From an uncultured Clostridia bacterium (GTDB taxonomy: Bacteria > Bacillota > Clostridia > Oscillospirales > CAG-272): DNA of 9,923 nucleotides. Every line of letters starts with the position of its first letter. Within the stretch, counting starts at the first letter, position 1. The DNA is taken from the NCBI GenBank assembly GCA_904502055.1, contig CAJGDZ010000057.1, positions 1 through 9,923 on the forward strand. Reading direction: 5' to 3'. A model generated the notes under the pieces. It was not told the DNA's origin. It saw only the letters and a program-made list of their open reading frames with translations, and ran no database searches. This document shows, one piece after another, positions 1 through 6,400 of this stretch. Position numbers and translations under genes: made by a program.

Positions 1-40
1 ATATAAAATTCGGTTTTTTCCGAAATCAAAGGAGATACCT

Positions 41-1066
41 ATGGAAAACAAAAAGCGTGGCATTGCCATTGCCGGCACGATCGTTGTCGACATTCTCAAT
101 AACATCCGCGAATACCCCAAATCCTCGATGCTTGCCCCCATCCTCTCGTCCGAGAGAGCGGTCGGCGGCTGTGTACCGAACACCCTCATCGACCTTGCCA
201 AGATCGACCCCACACTCAAGCTGGATGCTTACAGCATGGTCGGCAACGATGAAAACGGACGCTTTTCCATCGATTGGATCCGCAACGGCGGCGTAAACGT
301 TGACCACATTTCGATGAAGGACGGCGTGAGCTCGGGTGTAAGCTACGTTATGTTTGATATGACCACCAAGGAGCGCACCTTCTTCTGCTCGCTGGGTGCC
401 AACGCCGTATACGATGTGGAGGACGTGGACATCGACTCCCTTGACTGCGAGATCTTCCACGCGGGCTACGCCTTCCTTATGGATCGCCTTGACTCGGAGG
501 ACAAGAAGTACGGCACGCGCTTTGCGCGTCTTTTGCATGACGTAAGCGAGCGCGGCATCAAGACCTCGCTGGATGCGGTCAGCTCTGACCGCCCCGACTA
601 TGCGGAAAAGCTCATTCCCGCGCTGAAACACTGTAACTACACCATCATGAACGAAAGCGAATGCTGCGCGGTCTCGGGTCTTGCCCCCTACCGCGAGGAC
701 GGCTCGCTCAACATCGAAAACATCAAAAAGACGCTGGCTCTCTTCATCGAGTACGGCGTTAAGGAAAAGGCCATCATCCATTGCCGCGACGCCGGCTTTA
801 TGATGACGGCGGACGGCGAGTTTATTATGGTTCCCTCGCTGGAGATCCCGAAGAGCTACATCAAGGGCAGCGTGGGCGCGGGCGACGCCTTTGCCGCAGG
901 CTGTCTGTACGGTCTGTACAAGGGTATGGACAACCAGAGAATTCTGGAGTTTGCCTCGGCATGCGCGGCGGCCAACCTCTCCGCTCCCGACGCAGTCAGC
1001 GGCCTTCGCACCGCGAAGGAGATCGAGGAGCTGGAAAAATCCTTCGAGCGCAAGGTTCTCCTTTAA
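41..1066 (+). CDS. PfkB-family carbohydrate kinase
   Basis: Predicted cytoplasmic ATP-dependent sugar kinase of the PfkB/ribokinase family, 341 residues, a normal length for the family. The N-terminal strand (GIAIAGTIVVD) is followed by the glycine pair of PfkB signature 1 (about residues 42-43, VGGCVPNTL). The C-terminal signature is GSVGAGDAFAAG at residues 276-287, with D282 of GAGD as the expected catalytic base and the glycines forming the anion hole. The more usual D-T before GAGD is replaced by G-S-V, so this is a divergent member. The start is fixed by AAAGGAG at 28-34, six bases before ATG. A strong terminator follows directly. By context it may phosphorylate the ketose made by the downstream isomerase and epimerase, but the sequence does not reveal the substrate. 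Only 40 bases upstream are visible, so earlier operon partners cannot be excluded. Confidence 0.9.
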   Translation: MENKKRGIAIAGTIVVDILNNIREYPKSSMLAPILSSERAVGGCVPNTLIDLAKIDPTLKLDAYSMVGNDENGRFSIDWIRNGGVNVDHISMKDGVSSGVSYVMFDMTTKERTFFCSLGANAVYDVEDVDIDSLDCEIFHAGYAFLMDRLDSEDKKYGTRFARLLHDVSERGIKTSLDAVSSDRPDYAEKLIPALKHCNYTIMNESECCAVSGLAPYREDGSLNIENIKKTLALFIEYGVKEKAIIHCRDAGFMMTADGEFIMVPSLEIPKSYIKGSVGAGDAFAAGCLYGLYKGMDNQRILEFASACAAANLSAPDAVSGLRTAKEIEELEKSFERKVLL

Positions 1067-1081
1067 TGAAAATAACTAAGC

Positions 1082-1123
1082 AAAAATCCACCCGACTCGG
1101 GTGGATTTTTTATTTTGTTTTTT
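1082..1123 (+). terminator. Intrinsic terminator after the sugar kinase
   Basis: A perfect inverted repeat spans 1082-1110 (AAAAATCCACCCG / CGGGTGGATTTTT, loop ACT), a 13-bp stem. It runs into the T-rich tail TTTTTTATTTTGTTTTTT. It begins 15 bases after the kinase stop codon. It separates the kinase transcript from the GH35 unit, so the latter needs its own promoter. A weak A/T inverted repeat (GTTTTTT-GGG-AAAAAAC, 1117-1133) overlaps the tail. Confidence 0.93.
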
Positions 1124-1160
1124 GGGAAAAAACAAAAAAATAATAACAAAGAACGGGTAC

Positions 1161-1175
1161 GATTTTTCTATTTTT
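1161..1175 (+). promoter_or_regulatory. Candidate operator, copy 1 (GATTTTTCTATTTTT)
   Basis: This sequence, 78 bases before the GH35 start codon, shares an exact 14-base match (GATTTTTCTATTTT) with 6307-6320, upstream of the AraC-family regulator gene. Both copies lie just upstream of the likely promoter region. A TTTAAG follows each copy, though at different distances (22 and 17 bases from the first G). Activation by the neighbouring regulator is an inference. The motif is AT-rich, so chance recurrence remains possible. Confidence 0.35.
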
Positions 1176-1210
1176 GGTTCAGTTTAAGACTATCGCCACC
1201 CAAGATCCTA

Positions 1211-1219
1211 TGTTAAAAT
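1211..1219 (+). promoter_or_regulatory. Possible extended -10 promoter for the GH35 operon
   Basis: TGTTAAAAT fits the extended -10 form TGnTAnAAT, 33 bases before the GH35 start codon. The matching -35 position (about 1191-1196, TATCGC) is poor, as is common at activator-dependent promoters. A promoter somewhere in this spacer is expected because the kinase transcript ends upstream. A second TATAAA at 1231-1236 is a weaker alternative because its start site would fall in the ribosome-binding site. Confidence 0.35.
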
Positions 1220-1252
1220 GAAAATACATATATAAAACTTCGGAGGCTTCTT

Positions 1253-3010
1253 ATGAGTACGTTCACCTACGAGGGCAAGCACTTTCTTCTTGACGGTGAG
1301 CCTTTTGTTGTTCGGTCGGGCGTGATACATTACTGGCGTGTGGTTCCGGCGTATTGGGAGGACCGCCTGAAAAAGCTGAAGGCGTGCGGCTTCAATACGG
1401 TGGAGACCTACACCGCGTGGAACCTTCATGAGCGACACGAGGGACAGTTCGATTTTTCAGGCGGCCTTGACCTGGTTCGCTACATTGAGCTGGCCGAATC
1501 GCTTGGTCTGAAGGTCATCCTTCGTCCCGGCCCCTACATCTGCTCGGAATTTGACTTCGGCGGACTTCCGTCCTGGCTTCTTACTTACGAAAACCTTCAC
1601 ATTCGCTGCAACGACCCGCTGTACCTTTCCAAGGTCCGTCCCTACTACCACGAGCTGCTCTCCCGTGTGGCACCCCATCTTTTCACGCGCGGCGGCGGCG
1701 TCATTATGGTTCAGATCGAAAACGAATACGGTTCCTTCGGCGATGACAAGGACTATCTGCGTGAGATCGTGAAAATTTATCGCGAGGAAGGAATCGACTG
1801 CCTGCTCTTTACGGGCGACGGAACGACCCCGGGGATGCGCAGCGGCGGCTCGCTTCCCGAATTCCTCTGCGGCACCAATTTCGGAACAAGACCCAGGGAA
1901 CGCTTCGAGCAGCTGGCGCGCTTCCGCCCCAATCAGCCCGACTTCAGCCCCGAGCTATGGGGCGGCTGGTTTGATTCCTGGGGCGGCGAGCACCACGTCC
2001 GCCGGACCGAGGATATGATGCTCTGCCTCAACGAGGTGCTGGATATGGGGGCCTCCTTCAACCTGTACCCCTTCCACGGCGGCACCAATTTCGGATTCAC
2101 AAGCGGAGCCAATCACCACAAGGGACAGTATTTGCCCACCGTCACAAGCTATGACTTTTCGGCGCCTCTCTCGGAGGCCGGCGATATGACGCCCACCTAC
2201 TATGCCATCCGCGAGGCGCTGGCAAGGGTAAACGGCGGCACCTGTGACATCGAGGTCAAAAACACCGAAAAGAAGGCGTACGGCAAGGTAAGGCTTACCG
2301 CAGCCGCCCCCCTTTTTGAAAACCTTCCGCGCCTGGGCAAGGCAATCCACGCCCCCGTCCCCCTCTCTATGGAGCAGGTCGGACAGGATTTCGGCTATAT
2401 CGTCTACTCCACGGTGATCGACGCCGAGAAGGAGGAAAGTCCCCTGGAGTTCGAGCATATGCACGACCGCGCCTGGATCTTTGTAGACGGCAAGCCTGCG
2501 GGCATCCGCCAAAGGACCGAGCCGCGCGAGGAGATCAAGATCGCTGTCGGCAGGGATCGGCCCGTGAGGCTGGACATTCTGGTGGAGAACTGCGGACGTG
2601 TCAATTACGGTCCCAAAATATTGGACAAAAAAGGCATCTTCGGCGGCATCCGCTTAGGCAACCGCCTCCATTTCGGCTGGGATATGACGCCACTGCCGAT
2701 GGAGGATCTTTCCGGCCTTTGCTATTCGGGCACACCTGTCTTTGACGGCCGACCGACCTTCCTGCGGGGAACGCTTTCGATCGAGGGCACTCCCGCCGAT
2801 ACCTTTCTCCGTCTTGACGGCTTTCACAAGGGCTTTGTTAAGATAGGCGGCTTCCATCTCGGTCGCTACTGGAACGACAAGGGACCGCAGAAAACGCTCT
2901 ACGTCCCCGCCCCCATTCTTCACACGGGTGAAAACGAGATCGTAGTCTTTGAAACCGAGGGCTTCGAGAGCCCCGAAGTGGAATTTTTTGCCGAGCCGGA
3001 TCTCGGTTAA
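1253..3010 (+). CDS. GH35 beta-galactosidase-type glycoside hydrolase
   Basis: Predicted retaining exo-glycosidase of family GH35 (beta-galactosidase), 585 residues. The N-terminal TIM barrel (about residues 5-320) opens with the family hallmark FLLDGEPFVVRSGVIHYWR and continues with NTVETYTAWNLHE and LRPGPYICSEFDFGGLPSWLL. The acid/base is E158 in QIENEYG and the nucleophile is E234 in PELWGGWFDSWGG, equivalent to human GLB1 E188 and E268 with similar spacing. The C-terminal half carries beta-sandwich regions typical of the family, including LDILVENCGRVNYG and KGIFGGI. No signal peptide is visible, so it should act in the cytoplasm on imported oligosaccharides or glycosides. CGGAGG (1241-1246), six bases before ATG, fixes the start. 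It is first in an operon with the isomerase and epimerase. Galactose is the usual substrate, but the downstream genes leave open another sugar, such as an arabino- or fuco-configured one. Confidence 0.93.
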   Translation: MSTFTYEGKHFLLDGEPFVVRSGVIHYWRVVPAYWEDRLKKLKACGFNTVETYTAWNLHERHEGQFDFSGGLDLVRYIELAESLGLKVILRPGPYICSEFDFGGLPSWLLTYENLHIRCNDPLYLSKVRPYYHELLSRVAPHLFTRGGGVIMVQIENEYGSFGDDKDYLREIVKIYREEGIDCLLFTGDGTTPGMRSGGSLPEFLCGTNFGTRPRERFEQLARFRPNQPDFSPELWGGWFDSWGGEHHVRRTEDMMLCLNEVLDMGASFNLYPFHGGTNFGFTSGANHHKGQYLPTVTSYDFSAPLSEAGDMTPTYYAIREALARVNGGTCDIEVKNTEKKAYGKVRLTAAAPLFENLPRLGKAIHAPVPLSMEQVGQDFGYIVYSTVIDAEKEESPLEFEHMHDRAWIFVDGKPAGIRQRTEPREEIKIAVGRDRPVRLDILVENCGRVNYGPKILDKKGIFGGIRLGNRLHFGWDMTPLPMEDLSGLCYSGTPVFDGRPTFLRGTLSIEGTPADTFLRLDGFHKGFVKIGGFHLGRYWNDKGPQKTLYVPAPILHTGENEIVVFETEGFESPEVEFFAEPDLG

Positions 3011-3036
3011 CATTCAAATACAAAGGAGACAGCACT

Positions 3037-4440
3037 ATGAAAAAAATTACCTTTGCTCTGTTTTTTGCCAACCGCGGCTTTTTCCCCGGAAGCGTGATCG
3101 CGGCGGCGCGCGAGGAGATGTGCGCGGCGGTGGAACGCGTGGGCGCGAGGGCGCTTTGCATGGATCCCTCGCTGACGCGGTACGGCGCCGTGGAAACACG
3201 CGAGGAGGGCGAGATCTTCGCCGGATTCTTAAAGGAACACGAGGGCGAATATGACGGACTCATCCTCTGCCTTCCCAATTTCGGTGACGAAAACGGCGTC
3301 AAGGCGGCGATCAAGGACGTCAAGGTACCCATTCTTCTGCAGGCCTATCCCGACGAGCTTGACAAGCTGGACTTTGCCAATCGCCGCGATGCCTTCTGCG
3401 GCAAGCTTGGCCTTTGCGCCGTCCTCAAGCAAATGAAGACGAAATTCGTTAACACCGAGGCCTTCACGGTAGATCCCAAAAGCGAGGCCTTCACGCGCGA
3501 GCTCATTCGGTTCTCCGCCATTTGCCGCATCGTAGGACGAATGAAGCATATGCGCATCGGCGTGCTCGGCGCGAGAACAACGGCCTTTAAGAGCGTCCGT
3601 TTTGACGAGGGGGCTCTTGAGGCGCGCGGCTGTGACGTGGAAACGCTGGATCTGACACAGGTCTTCGACAAAATGAAGCAGATCTCCGACACCGACCCCC
3701 GTATGAGCATATGGGAGAAGGAGCTTCGTGAGATCTCCGACACAAGCGACGCGCCCCGTTATGCCATCCTCAATCAGTGCAAGCTGGGCATTGCCTTGGA
3801 AGAGCTTCGAGAGGAATGGAAGCTGGATGTCATGGCCATTCGCTGCTGGAGTGAGCTTCAGTACGAATACAAGATCACTCCCTGTACCGTGATGGGAATT
3901 CTGAACAAGCGTCAGATCCCCGTCGTATGCGAAACCGACGTGACCAACGCACCCGCGATGCTGGCACAGGCAATGGCCTCGCTCACCGGTGTCGGTTGTC
4001 TTGACATCAACAACAACTACGGCGATGACCCGGACAAATGTATTTTGTTCCACTGCGGCCCACTCCCGATCGACCTTCTGTGCGAAAAAGGACATATGGA
4101 GGAGCACAAGATGTTTACCAAAACGCAAGGGCAAAACTGCTCTTGGGGCGTGAACGTGGGAAGGATCAAGCCCTGCACGATTACCGTCTGCGGTATGCGC
4201 ACCGAGGACGGAGAAACGCGTTACTTTGTTGAGCGCGCCGAGGTGATGGATATCACGCTGGACAGAGAATTTTTCGGCACATACGGTGTGATCGAGATCC
4301 CCGAGCTTCAAAGGAAGCTGCGCCGTATGAGCGAGGAGGGCTTCCGCCACCACGCGATCATCACCGAGGGCGATTGGTGCGAGGCTCTGCGCGAAGCACT
4401 TTCCAAATATCTTGGTTATACTGAAGTAAAGCTTTCATAA
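3037..4440 (+). CDS. L-fucose/L-arabinose isomerase-like protein
   Basis: Predicted cytoplasmic aldose-ketose isomerase of the FucI/AraA-like fold (COG2407-type short form), 467 residues; classical E. coli FucI is nearer 590. The N-terminal half has Rossmann-like segments (YDGLILCLPNFGDENGV, then MRIGVLGARTTAF). The C-terminal half carries the family core CWSELQYEY, VVCETDVTNAPAMLAQAM and LFHCGPLP. Candidate divalent-metal ligands are E273, D301 (or E299) and H339; this assignment is by family pattern. AAAGGAG at 3022-3028, eight bases before ATG, supports the start. It lies 26 bases after the GH35 stop and 16 bases before the epimerase start, so the three are almost certainly co-transcribed. 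It most likely converts the aldose released by GH35 into a ketose. Substrate preference (D-galactose, L-fucose, L-arabinose, D-arabinose) cannot be read from the sequence. Confidence 0.85.
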   Translation: MKKITFALFFANRGFFPGSVIAAAREEMCAAVERVGARALCMDPSLTRYGAVETREEGEIFAGFLKEHEGEYDGLILCLPNFGDENGVKAAIKDVKVPILLQAYPDELDKLDFANRRDAFCGKLGLCAVLKQMKTKFVNTEAFTVDPKSEAFTRELIRFSAICRIVGRMKHMRIGVLGARTTAFKSVRFDEGALEARGCDVETLDLTQVFDKMKQISDTDPRMSIWEKELREISDTSDAPRYAILNQCKLGIALEELREEWKLDVMAIRCWSELQYEYKITPCTVMGILNKRQIPVVCETDVTNAPAMLAQAMASLTGVGCLDINNNYGDDPDKCILFHCGPLPIDLLCEKGHMEEHKMFTKTQGQNCSWGVNVGRIKPCTITVCGMRTEDGETRYFVERAEVMDITLDREFFGTYGVIEIPELQRKLRRMSEEGFRHHAIITEGDWCEALREALSKYLGYTEVKLS

Positions 4441-4447
4441 AAGGAGG
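4441..4447 (+). promoter_or_regulatory. Ribosome-binding site that decides the epimerase start
   Basis: AAGGAGG begins on the first base after the isomerase stop codon. Two in-frame ATGs follow, at 4451 (3-base gap) and 4457 (9-base gap). The wider gap is normal for a core Shine-Dalgarno, and the 4457 start places the protein directly at the MNKLGIF strand usual for this family. Confidence 0.75.
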
Positions 4448-4456
4448 AAAATGACA

Positions 4457-5341
4457 ATGAACAAGCTCGGAATTTTTGTTAATTTTTGGGAGAAGTCCTG
4501 GGATGTTGACCACAAAAAGTACATCAGAAAAGCGGCCGACATCGGCTTTGACATTTTGGAATTTCAAGCACAGCCGTTGTTGGAAATGAGCGACGATCAT
4601 ATTCGAGAGCTCAGAAAAGAGGCAGATGCGGTCGGAATCGAGCTGACCTATAGCCTCGGGCTTGACCGCCGATATGACGTGTCATCCTTGGACGAGGGTG
4701 TCCGAAGCGGCGGCGTAAGGTATCTGCAGAACATCATCCGCAAAATGCAGGTTGGCGGCGGCACGCTTCTCTCGGGTGTCAGCTATGCCGGCTGGGGCAC
4801 GCCCGATAATATGGGCGACTCCAAAAAGCCTTTCTGGGATCAGAGCGTCAAGAGCATGAAGGAGATCATCAAGGTAGCCGAGGAATGCGGCGTGACCTAT
4901 TGCGTGGAGGCCGTCAACCGCTTTGAGACCTGCCTCATTAATACGGCCAAGGAGGCCTTGGCGTATATCGAGGAGATCGACAGCCCGAATATCGGAATTT
5001 TGTTGGACACCTACCATATGAACATTGAGGAGGACAGCCTCGGGGATGCCATCCGCCTGGTTGGCGCGGATCGCCTGAAAAGCTTCCACACGGGAGACAA
5101 CAACCGCCGTGCCCCCGGTCGCGGACATATCAACTGGGACGAGGTCTTCGGTGCACTGGCCGACATTGGCTACACGGGACGTATTGTTTCCGAGCCCTTC
5201 GTTATGCAGGGCGGTGAGGTCGGCCGTGACATTCACGTTTACCGCGATCTGATCGAAAATCCGTCCGAGGCCGCTATCGATGCAGAGGCCAAATACCTGC
5301 TTGATTTTGAAAGATCCATGATACGAAAATACAATTCTTAA
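4457..5341 (+). CDS. D-allulose/D-tagatose 3-epimerase-like sugar epimerase
   Basis: Predicted ketose C3-epimerase of the xylose-isomerase-like TIM-barrel superfamily, 294 residues from the chosen ATG (296 if the ATG at 4451 is used). The metal site of the D-psicose/D-tagatose 3-epimerase group is complete: E151 in VEAVNRFE, D184 in LDTYHMNIEED, H211 in FHTGDNNRRAPGRGHI and E246 in VSEPFV. These are within one residue of the known ligands E152/D185/H211/E246 of the Agrobacterium enzyme, and E157 matches its second catalytic-site Glu. The family expects an Mn2+ or Co2+ ion and proton exchange at C3 of a free, unphosphorylated ketohexose or ketopentose. It ends the GH35-isomerase-epimerase operon, directly before a strong terminator. 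It probably acts on the isomerase product. The exact ketose is unknown, and related L-ribulose 3-epimerases share the same motifs. Confidence 0.9.
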   Translation: MNKLGIFVNFWEKSWDVDHKKYIRKAADIGFDILEFQAQPLLEMSDDHIRELRKEADAVGIELTYSLGLDRRYDVSSLDEGVRSGGVRYLQNIIRKMQVGGGTLLSGVSYAGWGTPDNMGDSKKPFWDQSVKSMKEIIKVAEECGVTYCVEAVNRFETCLINTAKEALAYIEEIDSPNIGILLDTYHMNIEEDSLGDAIRLVGADRLKSFHTGDNNRRAPGRGHINWDEVFGALADIGYTGRIVSEPFVMQGGEVGRDIHVYRDLIENPSEAAIDAEAKYLLDFERSMIRKYNS

Positions 5342-5343
5342 CG

Positions 5344-5380
5344 AAAAGCTCGGATCGCACAAGGTGCGATCCGAGCTTTT
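5344..5380. terminator. Bidirectional intrinsic terminator between convergent genes
   Basis: A perfect 17-bp inverted repeat (AAAAGCTCGGATCGCAC / GTGCGATCCGAGCTTTT) has an AAG loop at 5361-5363. The A-tract and T-tract flanks give a U-run in either reading direction. It lies in the 42-base gap between the epimerase stop and the stop codon of the convergent regulator gene, so it can end both transcripts. Confidence 0.93.
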
Positions 5381-5383
5381 CTC

Positions 5384-6235
5384 TTAGTCCCTATGGAGAT
5401 TAAACGGAAATTCTTTTCGGTATTTTAACGGCGAGGTGCCGACCCGAAGCTTGAAAAATTTCGCAAAGTAGTTATAATCCTGAATGCCCACCATACAGGC
5501 GATCTGCTGAATCGGAAGATCGGTAGATTCAAGCAACCGCTTGGCCTCGCCTATGCGCAGGGCGCCGATATGCTCGCCGATCGGGACACCGAAATTCTTG
5601 TGTGAAACGGCATACAGCCGTTTCTTGGAGAGTCCGAGCGCGCGGCAAAGACTGTCCACGCAGACCTCCTCTCGCAGATGAGCTCGAATATATTCATCAA
5701 TTTCGGTGGCGACCGAGTCATAGCCAATATCGATGTGATCCGAAAGCCAAAGATACCGTGTGGCCAGCTTGAGAATGCTTGCGGCGGAGTCGATCAGGGC
5801 CTCGTCATAGGGAAGAAGCTCTCGATATTCCTCAGCCAGCCGAGCGGCATCCACACCGAGTGTTTTCCCAAGGCGGCGGAGGATGGGCTTCATTTCCTCT
5901 TCGCTTTTTTCCGAAATCTGACCGAACATAATATAGCCAAGCACCGTGTCCTTGTATTTAATGGGAAGCGCCAGATCGATAAGACCCGCGTGGCAGATAT
6001 GCTTGGTCGGACGACCGGTTTTGCTGCACTCGATGCACAGCTTTTGGTCACTCAAGAAGCAGGCATGCTTTCCCTTCTCCGTGGACTTGATGGTTCGGCA
6101 AAAGGCGCGGGTTTCGCGCGGCTGGAAGCTCAGCTGCTGAAAATCGGCGTTCCATACGCTCAGGGTCATTCCCGTAATGGTATAAAAATCGTATAACAGC
6201 TTGTCCAATTTTTCAATATTAAAGTTGATCAGCAT
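5384..6235 (-). CDS. PocR-domain AraC-family transcriptional regulator
   Basis: Predicted DNA-binding regulator, 283 residues. Residues about 5-165 form a PocR-type ligand-sensing domain: LDKLLYDFYTITGM, then FCRTIKSTEKGKHACFLSD, the hallmark ICHAGLIDLALPI (C81, H82) and VLGYIMFGQ. Other cysteines are at 46, 59, 67 and 70. Residues about 178-276 are a double helix-turn-helix of AraC/XylS type (VDSLCRALGLSKKRLYAVSHKNF; then IQQIACMVGIQDYNYFAKFFK, ending GTSPLKYRKEF). The start is set by AGGAGGTGA seven bases upstream (core to ATG). It points toward the sugar operon and shares a terminator with it. It probably activates that operon on sensing a sugar or breakdown product. PocR domains are known for binding small metabolites such as 1,2-propanediol; the ligand here is unknown. 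Control of the lipoprotein pair is also possible. Confidence 0.92.
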   Translation of the reverse strand: MLINFNIEKLDKLLYDFYTITGMTLSVWNADFQQLSFQPRETRAFCRTIKSTEKGKHACFLSDQKLCIECSKTGRPTKHICHAGLIDLALPIKYKDTVLGYIMFGQISEKSEEEMKPILRRLGKTLGVDAARLAEEYRELLPYDEALIDSAASILKLATRYLWLSDHIDIGYDSVATEIDEYIRAHLREEVCVDSLCRALGLSKKRLYAVSHKNFGVPIGEHIGALRIGEAKRLLESTDLPIQQIACMVGIQDYNYFAKFFKLRVGTSPLKYRKEFPFNLHRD

Positions 6236-6239
6236 GCCG

Positions 6240-6248
6240 TCACCTCCT
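6240..6248 (-). promoter_or_regulatory. Near-perfect Shine-Dalgarno for the regulator
   Basis: AGGAGGTGA on the minus strand matches the 16S anti-Shine-Dalgarno over nine contiguous bases. The core GGAGG lies seven bases before the ATG at 6235. It fixes the regulator start. Confidence 0.85.
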
Positions 6249-6255
6249 ACCCATC

Positions 6256-6284
6256 ATTGTAACACAAAACCCAAAAAAATTCAA
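6256..6284 (-). promoter_or_regulatory. Promoter of the AraC-family regulator
   Basis: On the minus strand, TTGAAT (6279-6284) and TACAAT (6256-6261) are separated by exactly 17 bases, close to the sigma-A consensus. The predicted start site is near 6249, leaving a leader of only about 14 bases that is almost entirely the ribosome-binding site. Confidence 0.75.
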
Positions 6285-6306
6285 TATGATATCCGAAAAC
6301 AGATAT

Positions 6307-6320
6307 GATTTTTCTATTTT
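6307..6320 (+). promoter_or_regulatory. Candidate operator, copy 2 (GATTTTTCTATTTT)
   Basis: Exact 14-base match to the element upstream of the GH35 gene. It lies 22 bases upstream of the regulator's -35 box, in reverse orientation relative to that gene. The position would suit autoregulation by the AraC-family protein. This role is inferred; the AT-rich composition weakens the case. Confidence 0.35.
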
Positions 6321-6362
6321 CATTTTAAGGCCGCGGCATTTCCCTTGGTTTTCATTATACAA

Positions 6363-6400
6363 ACAAAATCGGCGGTTGCCTCTGGCAACCGCCGTTTTGT
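6363..6400 (-). terminator. Intrinsic terminator of the lipoprotein operon
   Basis: The inverted repeat CGGCGGTTGCC / GGCAACCGCCG (6370-6380 with 6384-6394) has a three-base loop. The minus-strand RNA continues into ATTTTGTTTG, giving the U-rich tail. Outer A/T bases extend the pairing with one bulge. It starts at the stop codon of the second lipoprotein gene, and none lies between the two lipoprotein genes. Confidence 0.88.

Noticed and set aside
3229..4353. Open frame of 374 codons on the minus strand opposite the isomerase gene
   Set aside because: It shows no family motifs and lies wholly within a well-supported isomerase gene, so it is a shadow frame.
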